From: Hordeum vulgare subsp. vulgare
Lineage: Eukaryota; Streptophyta; Magnoliopsida; Poales; Poaceae
Assembly: GCF_904849725.1 (NCBI RefSeq)
Contig: NC_058518.1
Location: forward strand, 395,609,581 to 395,673,580
Length of the DNA: 64,000 nt
Reading direction: 5' to 3'
The position numbers and the translations under genes were made by a program. Shown here piece after piece: positions 54,961 through 64,000 of this stretch. The notes beneath the pieces were generated by a model that worked only from the letters and a program-made list of their open reading frames with translations, ran no database searches and was not told where the DNA came from. Numbering within the stretch: position 1 is the first letter of the stretch; every line of letters begins with the position of its first letter.

Positions 54961-57221
54961 GAACATCTCAGGCTGGTGCTTGATAAGCTAAGGGAGCATA
55001 AGTTCTATGCTAAGTTTTCCAAATGTGAGTTCTCGTTGAAAGAAGTTGTCTACCTTGGGCACATCATCTCTGTCGAGGGCATCAAAGTTGATCCGTCGAA
55101 GGTTCAGGCCATTGTTGAGTGGGAGCCTCCGCAAAATGTGAAGCAGCTTCGAAGCTTTCTCGGGCTTGCAAGTTATTGTAGAAGATTCGTTGAGAATTTC
55201 TCCAAGATTGCTAAGCCTCTCTCAAGTCTTCTTCAGAAGGGTGTGAAGTATGTCTGGTATCCAGAGTCGAAAGAGAAGCTCACTTCTAATCCAGTCTTGG
55301 TTCCTCCTGATGACTCCAAACCTTATCAAGTGTTCTGCGATGCCTCTCTTCAAGGTCTTGGTGCAGTGTTGATGGAAGACAAGAAAGTGGTAGCTTATAC
55401 CTCGAGGCAGTTGAAGCCAAGTGAGAAGAATTACCCCACTCATGATCTTGAGTTGGCGGTAGTGGTACATGCTCTGATGACTTGGAGACACCTCTTGTTG
55501 GAACGAAAGGTTTAAGTGTTCACCGATCACAAGAGTCTCAAGTACATCTTCACCTAGCCTAACCTCAATCTTTGGCAAACTCGTTGGGTGGAAATGCTCC
55601 GAGATTTTAATCCGAGCGTTGAGTACACTCCAGGCAAAGCTAATGTCGTGGCAGATGATTTGAGCAGGAAGGCTTACTGCAACAGTCTCATTCTGAAGCC
55701 TCTCCAGCCTGACCTTTGTGAATCTTTCAGAAAGCTCAACCTTCAGTTAGTACCTCAGGGATTTACTGCAAATCTTCAGATCTCTCCTACCTTGGAAGAC
55801 CAGGTCCGACAAGCTCAACTTCTTGATGCAATGGTGAAGAAAGTTAAGATTGGCTTGGCAAAGGGAGTTCCCAAATATAAGTGCTTCAGTGTTGATGCCA
55901 GAGATACATTATTCTTTGAGGATCGTCTTGTCGTTCTGAAAGGGGTTCTCAGAAAGGTTATCACGGAAGAAGCTCATAACTCTCTTCCCTCCATACATCC
56001 AAGAAGTTCCAAGATGTATGAGTACTTGAAAAAGACCTTCTGGTGGACTCGCATGAAGCGTGAAATTGCTCAGTTCATAAATGAATGTGATGTATGTCGA
56101 AGGGTGAAAGCAGAGCATCAACGTCGAGCAGGTCTTTTGCATCCTTTGCCCATTCCCGAGTGGAAGTTCGACCATATTGAGATGGATTTCGCCACTGGGT
56201 TTCCGAAGTCCAAGAAGGGTAACGATGCCATCTTCGTCGTCATCGACAAGTTGAGCAAAGTAGCTCATTTCCTTCCAGTCAAGGAGTCCATCTCGGCAGC
56301 TCAGCTTGCAGAGCTGTACACTTTGAGGATAGTCTCTTTGCACGGCGTGCCAATGCTGATTTCTTCGGATCGCGGAAGTATCACTTCCAAGTTCTGGGAC
56401 TCTTTTCAGTCTGTGATGGGTACGAAGATTCGATTCAGCACAGCCTGTCATCCTCAGACTAGTGGGCAAGTTGAGAGAGTCAATCAGGTCCTCGAGGATA
56501 TGCTAAGAGCCTGTGTCATTTCCTTTGGCATGAAGTGGGAAGACTGCCTACCTTTTGCTGAGTTCTCTTATAACAACGGCTATCAGGCAAGTTTAGGCAA
56601 AGCTCCGTTTGAGATCCTCTATGGCAGGAAGTGTCGTACCCCGCTCAACTGGTCTGAGACCGACGAGCGTCAGATTCTTGGGAATGACTTGATCGAAGAA
56701 GCAGAAGAGATGTGTCGGGTCATTCGGGATAATCTCAGAGCAGCGCAGTCCCATTGGAAGAGCGACTATGATAGCAAGCATCATGACATGTATTATAAGC
56801 TCGATGACTTCGTCTATCTCAAAGTGTCTCCTATGAAGGGCACTCAGGGTTTTGGCATCAAAGGCAAGCTTGCTCCTCGTTTCGTTGGTCCTTTCAGAGT
56901 TGTTGGCAAGAGAGGCGACCTTGCTTATCAACTTGAGCTCCCTTCAATTTCGCAAATGTGCATGACGTGTTCCATGTCTCTCTGCTCCAGAGATGCTTCA
57001 AGACTCCCGAGCGCATAGTTGATCTTCAGGATATCGACCTTCAACCCAACATATCCTATCGTGAGCATCCGGTGGCAGTTCTTGAGATGACTGAGCGCAA
57101 GACCCACAATAAGTCAATCAAGTTTCTCAAGGTGCAGTGGTCACATCATTCCGATAAAGAGGCCACTTGGGAGCGCGAGGATCACCTCCGTTCCGAATTT
57201 CCAGATTTCTTTCAGTCCTAG
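54956..57221 (+). pseudogene. pol: G1 second half of pol: RT end, RNase H, integrase, chromodomain
   Basis: Resumes after the ATGAA duplication with [20 protein letters not shown]. One frame to about 56950 with TAA at 55513 and TAG at 55555, then a frame change into the C-terminal end (TAG 57219). Seen: RT thumb [14 protein letters not shown]; RNase [15 protein letters not shown] and YTSRQL; integrase zinc region HPRSSKMYEY...CDVCRR; catalytic D (56184), D (56368) and E (56473) in EMDFATGF, SSDRGS and GQVERVN; GPFRVVG domain. The final segment has FLKVQWSHHSDKEATWE and DHLRSEFPDFF, a chromodomain (about 57090-57210), which directs integration to marked chromatin in chromoviruses. Confidence 0.9.
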
Positions 57222-57258
57222 ATCTCGGGACGAGATCTTCTTATAGTGTGGGAGAGTT
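57222..57258 (+). other. G1 polypurine tract region
   Basis: Short spacer after pol ending GTGTGGGAGAGTT directly before the LTR; same placement and similar sequence to N1 (50612-50626). Confidence 0.65.
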
Positions 57259-58730
57259 TGTAATGCCCCAGATGTAACCTTGCCATAATTGGAAACCTTT
57301 CATGTTTGGATCCATGTGGTCATTCTTTATAAGAGTTGTCATTTCATGTGGGCATTTCATGTCTCCTCCTTTGCATCATACCATTCTTTGCATTCATGCC
57401 ATTTCTTGTGTTGTTGTTGTTGTTGATCCATATGTGTGGTGTGATTAGTGCATGTGGTATGTGGTGATGATGTGGTGTTTGCAAAGCTTGGGTTTCAACC
57501 TATGTTAGTTTTCAAACTAGATTTCAAAGGAAAACCCCTTCTTCTATATTTACTTGAGCTTAAGTTTACCTTGCTCCAATCCTGTTATAAAAATGTAGAT
57601 CATTTAGTGCCTTTTCTTGTGGATGTGGATATGTGACTAGGGATTTTTAAAACTTTGCTTAAATGGGGTTTAATTTACAAAATAGATTAATTAATTCTGT
57701 TTTGTGATTAATTTATTTGCTCCAAAAATCATCTTTGTATTTTATTTAATTGGGTCATAATTCCCTTATGACCAGGGTTATTTTATTTTTATTTTTGGAG
57801 ACCTAGATTTCCCTAGGTGATTTATTTTGCTGTGGTATTCGTTTTAATAGAAGAACCCTTTGGGTTTTTCTCTCTGGTTATCTGGCGCCAGTGGATGGGC
57901 TCTCTCCCTTCCCAGGCCTATAACCTTTCCCTCGCGCACAGCAGCCCATCTCCCCCGTTCCTCTCTTCTTCTCTGATGCCGTCTTCTTCTTTCTCTACTT
58001 TGTGTCAGTCCCGAGAGAGAGAGAGAGAGAGAGCGCCTTCCCCTCACGGACGTCGAGGAGTCCCCCTTGCCCTCTATTTATTCCCCCTCGACGTCTGGAC
58101 CCGTCTAGTGTTCCTCCTCGCTCCGCCACCTCCTTCTCCTTCCTCCATCTCCCTCTTCCTCCCCCTCGACAGGTAAGTTTCTGTGAGGTTCAGAGAGTTG
58201 CCGCCGTCGATCCGCGTCCTCCTCATCGCCGGCAGCCGTCCCCGCGGCGTCCGAGGTGTCCGCAAGCATGGGGCATCTCCCTCCATTCCGTTCCCGTCGC
58301 TAGAGGGGTGGTTCCCCCTCTCTGGAGCTCCCTCCGCGGCGGCTCCGTCAGGCCGGAGCAGCATGTCGTCGATCCCGCGCCTCTTCGTCCCTTCTTCCTC
58401 TCCGATGTGCCTTCCTCCTCTCCTCGACGCATAGGGTGAGAAAGATCTCGTCCCCTTCCTTTCTCTCCTCCTAGCGTAGGTCGCCATAGCTCTCTGCTGT
58501 CGCCGCCGTAGTAGGTGCTCGTGGAGCCGTAGTTGTGGTGCGCCTCCCGGTGAGCTCCGGCCAGGAATGGATCCCCTGATGATCCCTCGTCCTCCCCGCA
58601 AGCGCCACCTCGTCAATTTTGCCCGTAGCAACGCCGGTGACCTTCCCCTATTCCGGCCGTTGTCCTTCTGTAGATGGATCAGAGGGGATACTCGCAAGAG
58701 TTCCTTCCCCCTCTCTGTTAAGTTCCGCAA

Positions 58731-58803
58731 CGTAGCAGAGTGGTGTGTAGGTGGGTTCTGCGCATGGTGGTCGTGGGTTCGAATCCCCGAAGGCGCCCCT
58801 TTT
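58731..58803 (+). repeat. tRNA-like unit 1 in the G1 LTR
   Basis: A-box-like TAGCAGAGTGG (58733-58743) and a perfect B-box GGTTCGAATCC (58776-58786), 32 bases apart, followed by TTTTT (58800-58804). The flanks do not form a clear acceptor stem, so this looks like a tRNA-derived or SINE-head sequence, not a tRNA gene. Confidence 0.55.
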
Positions 58804-58880
58804 TATTCTTTGTTTTTCGTGGTACAGTGGCTCGACAGGAGAGCATAACCTGTTTCCCTCCTCCTATCTGTCGAAGAGAT

Positions 58881-58962
58881 TGAGCTAGCACAGTGGTGAG
58901 GTGCTGGTTCTGCACCAGAGGGATCCTGGGTTTGATCTCAGTGACTCCTCTTTATTTTTTGT
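58881..58962 (+). repeat. tRNA-like unit 2 in the G1 LTR
   Basis: A-box-like TAGCACAGTGG (58886-58896) and a weaker B-box GGGTTTGATCTC (58928-58939), followed by a T-run (58955-58960). Same order and spacing as unit 1, about 150 bp downstream. A third A-box-like GGTACAGTGGCTCGACAGG lies at 58821-58839. Confidence 0.45.
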
Positions 58963-59079
58963 GATGTTTTGTTTTGTCTGTTTCACTAGGCATTATCTTG
59001 GGCAGCAAGTTATCTTGGGTGTATCAAAACCAGTGGGTTTTACCCCTTTTAATTTAGCTTATGAGTGTATATGTGGTGT

Positions 59080-59460
59080 GTGTAAGTGAAATATACATGT
59101 GGGTTTGTGTAAGTGGGGAGTAGTGTGGATATGCACATGTTTGGTGTATGTGTGTGTAGTTGATGCATGTGTATGTGGGTGTAGTGTGTAGTGTATGTGT
59201 GTGTGTGTGTCATACACACATGTTCAAGTGTGTTCATGGTTTCCTTAGTAAACCATGGGGTGTTATTTTGAACACCTAGGTTTGTGTGTGTGTGTGTAGC
59301 TTTGTGTGTGTGTGCATATGAGAAGAGGTGCACATATGTGAGTGTGTGTATGCATGTGGTGGCACATGCACTTGTGCATGAGGGCTAACCCCTCATGCTT
59401 GCCACTATGGTGTGATGTGGTGATAGATGGGCTTGTGTGTGCGCATGTGTAGGTGTAGGA
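59080..59460 (+). repeat. GT-rich microsatellite region in the G1 LTR
   Basis: Interrupted (GT)n and TGTGCATG-type sequence over about 380 bp. ORFs read from it on the minus strand (His/Thr-rich) are repeat artefacts. Confidence 0.85.
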
Positions 59461-62452
59461 ATTGCTACATATGATTTCCACTCATGTTATAATGCTCCTA
59501 TATGATTGTGTTGATTTCTATGTTGTTTTTTGAGCTAGCTTTGTGCCTACATGTTCCATGCAAGTATCCATGTATTATATATGGATTTGGGGTAGAATCA
59601 TCCCAGGAATTCACTGGTGGAATCAGATTTCACTTTAGATCAACTTCATAAACTGTCATTTTTCTGTCTTGATGGCATGTTTAGAGCTTAGTGTCATGTT
59701 GTGTGTTGGCCCTATGAGGATGAATCCTTGATGTGGTAGTAGTGGGTGAACCCCTCTACAACATGGAGTCTTTGTTTTTCTCTTAGGAGTTTGTATGTAC
59801 TTGTTGTGCCTTGTCAAAGTTGACACTTGGCTGAAATTGTCAGCTTTGTGAAAATCTATGTTTTTCACAAAGTCTGAGAATCTGCTGTTATTTTCTTTCC
59901 TTGTTGTTTTGTTTGCACAAGCTCATGTGTTGGGAATCAGCCCATGCAACAAACTAAGGTTTGTGAGCTTTTGGGTTTGTCTAGCTCTCTGTTAAATTTC
60001 ATGCACTTTCACTTCCTGTAGATATCATTTTGGAGGCTGCCAAAATTCTCCACAACATAAGCAGGTGGTGAAAACCTGAGATTTTCACTAAGTCCCAGAA
60101 TCTGTTATTGCTGTCCAAGTTTGTGTCCATAGATCTTCTCATGTGTGATGCCTTTGCAGTATCTTCTTGCTCGGGCTTGTAGAGCTTTTGAATGGCTTTT
60201 GCCGCATATCTTGTTTGGCTCATTTGGGTGGTTGTAGGTACTCTAAATGTTGTAGACAAACTGCTATGATACTGTTTAGGACAGATTGCATGTTTTAGTT
60301 GTTTTGAAGCTTGTGTGGGCATTGTTGATGGTGTGGTGTGTTCCCATGAACCACCCCACTTATATTTGTTTGTTGATCATGTGGCAACCTGGTAACACCA
60401 GGAGAGTGCCATTGGAGTGTGCTTGTGGTCGATTTGAACCGTAGGACTCCATATCTTGTTTTGTAGTTTCCGGTTGATCAGTAGCTCCGTTCTCAATGTT
60501 CTTTATAAGTTTTTGCATCGTTTTCTCGTGATGCGCCTGTTCATGCCATTCTCATGCATGTCAAGATAGATTAGTATGAAGTTCTGTCCAGAAGTTTATC
60601 TTCTCATCTCATGCATATGAAAGTGACTAGAATAGTGATGCATGTTTCCTTCTCATCTCATGCATCATATTGTTTGTTGCATCATGTTGTGTTGGTGTTC
60701 ATTGGTTGTTATGTTTATCTTGGGTAGCATCGGGATCGGAGAGCGAGTACGTGGATTCTAGAGAGTACGTGCAGGACGATCAAGAGCAGTTCCAAGCTGA
60801 AGACATCACAGGCAAGATGACCATGACCTTGATATCGTATCTAGCTTTCTTATGCTTAGAATCACATTTCCTTCGTTATATGCTCGCTGCCTAACACTTG
60901 ATAAAAATGCCACATGTCATTGCCATGTAACCCAAACACCTCCCCCTCCTAGCTAATGTTGTTTGGCTAAGTTGGCTTGCTCAGCTTCTAATGATTAGCT
61001 TTGCTAGTTGCAGGTGCCAGCTGTCTCATGTGATAACATGAGTATTTTGATATCATTATGTTTAAAATGCTATTTAATTAATGCACATATATACTTGGTA
61101 AATGATGGAAGGCCTAGCCATTTGCCGGGTGATTTATTCCGTTGTTGCCGCCTTAGTTTCGGATATCGGTGTTTGATTCCATAACTGATCGCTCCTAACA
61201 CGTTTGGGGTTGTTATGGGGACCCCCTTGATAAATCGTATAGTGTTAAGCCTTGTCCGGCAGGACCCAACATTGGTTTTAATTTGCTAATCACCTAATAA
61301 TAACTTGCATAGGGAATAGCTACCCCGAGGATTTAATCAACAACCTGGGCCAGTGCTCCTCATGAGTGTTGGTCCAAATTGGGCAGACTGCGGGGCCACC
61401 ACAGGGAAACTTGAGGTTTGGTTCCTGTAGGCTTTTCCATCTATTGTGTCGTGAGACTGAGATACAGGGCTCTTATCGGGTCATCAACCCGACGGGAGGT
61501 CCTTCTAGATTTGTCTTACCTTAGCGATATATCTTGCGTATAGGAATCCCGGTGAAACTTTGGGTCTCCTCAAAGTTGAGGTTTTCCTCTAAGGAATACG
61601 ACGAGATCATGAGATTCATGATAGAAGATTACTTTGCGGCCCGTGACCGTTTGTGATGGACTAGTTAGAGCACCCCTGCAGGGTTTAATATTTCGGAAAG
61701 CCATGCCCGCGGTTATGTGGCAAACATGGATAATTTGTTAACACCCGGTTCTAGATAACTTGAATTAACTCTAATAAAACTGCCAACTATGTGTGTAACC
61801 GTGACTGTCTCCTTCGAATACCTCTCTTCGATCAGAAACACGGTGGGGTTATGTTTGACGTAAGTAGGTGTTCAGGATCACTAAGTGATCACCTAGTCTT
61901 CGACCGCTCGCATAGACCACCATATCAAATACTCTGATCTTCGTAAGTTAGCCACCATACAAGCTTAGGATGCTCCAACCTATACACTGTACCTTCCTCA
62001 CCTAATAACTTGACTAGTTTCGGTACCAAGGTCATCCGATTGCTGAGTCCCCATGGCTCACAGTTTACTACAACACCCCAACAGGTACAGGTACGCCCGA
62101 TGTAGGAGATCCAGATGGCATGCAGCTGGCGTGGCAGTATGATGAGGAGAATGACCAACTGTACGTGAACCATCCGGAGGACTAAGGCCGTGGTCATGAT
62201 CGTGGGCCAGCATGCGGGATATCATAGTCTTTTCCTTGTTTCATGTTGTCCGCAGCGGGACTAACTTGTTCTGAATAATTGTGTGGATGTAAACCTTATA
62301 TTATACTATGTCAGATGGCAAATGTATGCCCTATTTGTCATTCTTCGATCATGTATTGCTATGATTATCTCGCTTGCGAAACGTTTAGATGCGCCTCTTT
62401 GCCTTTTGGGGCATTGCCCCAAAATAGGAAAGGGTCGCAGCTTAGTCATTAC

Positions 62453-63686
62453 ACTGTCGCAACAGTGCACACTCGGGGAGAACACAATTTTATCTTGAAA
62501 TTTTAGTGAGGGATCACCTTATAATGCTACCATCGTCCTAAGCAAAATAAGGTGCATAAAAGGATTACCATCACATGCAAATCATAAGTGACATGATATG
62601 GCCATGAACTTGTGCTTCTTGATCTCCATCACCAAAGCACCAGCATGATCTCCATCGTCACCGGCGCCACACCATGATCTCCATCGTTGTGTTGCCATCG
62701 AGGTTGTTGCGCTAACTATGTTGCTACTACTAAAGCTACTGACTAGCAATAAAGCAAAGCATCATCAAGCGCAAAATAATTAAAGACAACAATATGGCTC
62801 ATGCCGGTTGCCGTAGCATCGACGTGCAAGTCGATATTTAACTATTACAACATGATCATCTCATACATCAAATATATCATATCATGTCTTTGGCCATTTC
62901 ACATCACAACATACCCTGCAAAAACAAGTTAGACGTCCTTTATTTTGTTGTTGCATGTTTTACGTGGCTGCCACAGGTATCTAGTATGATCGCATCTTCT
63001 CCAACGACCGCCTCGGTCGAATTTGATTCAACTAAAGTTGGAGAAACACACACCCGCGAGTCATCTTTATGCAACAAGTTGCATGTTAGTCGTTGAAACC
63101 GGTCTCTCATAAGCGTACGAGTAATGTTGGTCCGGGCAACTTCATCCAACAATACCACTGAATCAAGAAAAGTCTAAGGAGGGCAGAAATCTGAACATCA
63201 ATGCCCACAAACTCCTTTGTGTTCTACTCAAGATGTCATATACGCATAGACCTAGCTCATGATGCCATTCTAGGGGAATGTCGCATGGGAAACAAAAAAA
63301 TCCGATACACACACACGATCTATCCATGGTGATGACCATCTACGAGAAGGGAGAGTGCATCTACATACCCTTGTAGATCGCTAAGTGGAAGCGTATATAA
63401 CATGGTTGATGTAGTCGTACGTATTCACGATCCAATCACAATCCGTCCCGTGATCCCATCACGATCCGTCCCACGATCTCATCACGATCCTTCCCGGTCT
63501 AGTTCTGAATGGATGGCACCTTTGTGTTCAGCACACATATAGATCGATGACGATCTCCGTCTTCTTGATCCGGCAAGAGGGCCGGAGAGGTAGATGGGTT
63601 CTCCAGCACGACGGCGTGGTGGTGGTGAACAATCCAGCAGGGCTTCGCCAAGTTGTGCGGAACTTATCTAGAGAGAAAGAGGTCAG
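62453..63686 (-). mobile_element. Older Angela-type fragment: leader plus start of 5' LTR
   Basis: On plus, leader 62453-63268 is colinear with about 1289-2159, and LTR 63269-63686 with 2160 onward. It is far more diverged than the left Angela copy, and the LTR start reads TCTAGGGG in place of TGTTGGGG. G1 ends at 62452 within this leader. The right side stops near 63686, where unrelated sequence begins. No gag is present because the sequence on the other side of G1 is M1. Confidence 0.82.
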
Positions 63687-63710
63687 TGATGACCCACAAG
63701 TATAGGGGAT
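63687..63710 (+). other. Short unassigned fragment
   Basis: GTGATGACCCACAAGTATAG followed by GGGAT lies between the Angela fragment and the next LTR. I recall this string from Triticeae Gypsy elements but cannot assign it. GGGAT (63706-63710) may be the target duplication of the following LTR. Confidence 0.3.
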
Positions 63711-64000
63711 TGATACGTCTCCGTCGTATCTACTTTTCCGAACTCTTTTACCCTTATTTTGGACTCTAATTTGCATGATTTGAATGGAACTAACCCGGAC
63801 TGACGCAGTTTTCAGCAGAAATTGCCATGGTGTTGTTTTTGTGCAGAAATAAAAGTTCTCGGAATGTCCTGAAAATTTACGGAGAATTTTTCTGGAATAA
63901 AAGAAAAATACCAGTGCAAAGATCCACGTGAGGGGGCGTGCCAGTGGGCCACAAGCCCACAGGCCGCGGCCACCCCCTATGGCCGCGCCGTGTAGGCTTG
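63711..64000 (+). repeat. Start of another LTR, truncated by window edge
   Basis: Begins TGATACGTCTCCGTCGTATC. The first 12 bases equal the X LTR start; the rest differs. 290 bp without a gene. Orientation and full length cannot be seen. Confidence 0.6.

Larger units (their letters stand above)
16205..62452 (+). mobile_element. G1: chromodomain (Tekay/Del-like) Gypsy retrotransposon, interrupted by the N1 nest
   Basis: G1 consists of a truncated 5' LTR (16205-16601), leader, gag and protease, the first half of reverse transcriptase (to 19814), then, after the 35-kb N1 nest, the rest of pol (54956-57221) and a complete 3' LTR (57259-62452). Order RT-RNase H-integrase is Gypsy; a chromodomain at the integrase C-terminus marks a chromovirus. 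The 5' remnant and the end of the 3' LTR differ at about 27 of 396 positions (by eye, about 7%). This makes G1 the oldest measurable insertion here. The right flank is an Angela-type leader, the left flank M1 gag. Confidence 0.88.
57259..62452 (+). repeat. G1 3' LTR (5194 bp)
   Basis: TGTAATGCCCCAG to TTAGTCATTACA, with TGTAATG/CATTACA inverted ends. Contains a (GA)n run (about 58012-58033), a GC-rich region (58060-58600), two tRNA-like units (58731-58960), and GT-rich microsatellite DNA (59080-59460). The last about 1.6 kb resembles the end of the N1 LTR. No gene is supported; overlapping ORFs on both strands at 58000-58730 reflect GC-rich composition. Confidence 0.85.

Noticed and set aside
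58000..58730. ORFs up to 218 residues in the G1 LTR
   Set aside because: GC-rich low-complexity region; frames on both strands are open by composition, and translations are Arg/Ser/Pro-rich without motifs.
58731..58803. A true tRNA gene
   Set aside because: A and B boxes are good, but no acceptor stem or full cloverleaf forms; kept as a tRNA-like unit.
59049..59481. Minus-strand ORFs with His/Thr-rich repeats
   Set aside because: Translations of the GT microsatellite.

Overview
This window is repeat-dense DNA from a large grass genome of the tribe Triticeae (wheat, Aegilops, barley or rye). The terminal repeats, leaders and polyproteins look like the Angela (Copia), Maximus (Sirevirus, Copia), Sukkula/LARD-like (Gypsy) and Tat-lineage (Gypsy) groups of those species. 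Family names are from recall of their architecture and sequence; no search was run. I see no ordinary host gene, no tRNA or rRNA gene and no CRISPR array. Almost every base belongs to an LTR retrotransposon or a fragment of one.

Layout. (1) 1-3980: 5' half of an Angela-type Copia on the minus strand (LTR 2160-3980, leader, gag, start of protease), running off the left edge. (2) 3981-16204: a Maximus-type Sirevirus on the plus strand, called M1. It has the end of gag, an open pol of about 3.1 kb, a promoter-like and intron-like segment, a decayed 3.6-kb extra gene, four polypurine tracts, an LTR (13980-15393), and then a primer-binding site and a second gag. It is therefore an internal-LTR-internal arrangement, cut off at 16204. 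(3) 16205-62452: a chromodomain Gypsy element on the plus strand, called G1. It has a truncated 5' LTR, gag-pol, and a 5.2-kb 3' LTR.

G1 is the outer shell of a nest. Inside its reverse transcriptase lies N1 (19815-54955, target duplication ATGAA), a non-coding element with 4.3-kb LTRs. Inside the 5' LTR of N1 lies X (20605-44094, duplication GTCCG/GTCCC), a short element with one 263-residue ORF. Inside the 5' LTR of X lies N3 (21227-37796, duplication TTGAG), apparently a solo LTR. Inside N3 lies T1 (22367-37147, left duplication GTCCA), a minus-strand Tat-lineage Gypsy. T1 has two RNase H domains, a 70-bp tandem-repeat array and an intron-containing gene on its antisense strand. T1 is also a tandem with a shared LTR. 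LTR divergence counted by eye follows the nesting: T1 about 1.5%, X and N1 about 5%, G1 about 7%.

(4) 62453-63686: an older Angela-type leader and LTR fragment on the minus strand, into which G1 had inserted. (5) 63711-64000: the start of another LTR, running off the right edge.

Functional picture: the elements are mostly inactivated by nonsense codons, many of which fit C-to-T or G-to-A change, and by frameshifts. The M1 pol frame is the main exception. The most interesting signals are the antisense spliced gene and hairpin repeats of T1, the gene-like cassette of M1, the insertion of N1 into what looks like its own autonomous relative, and tRNA-like units inside the G1 LTR.
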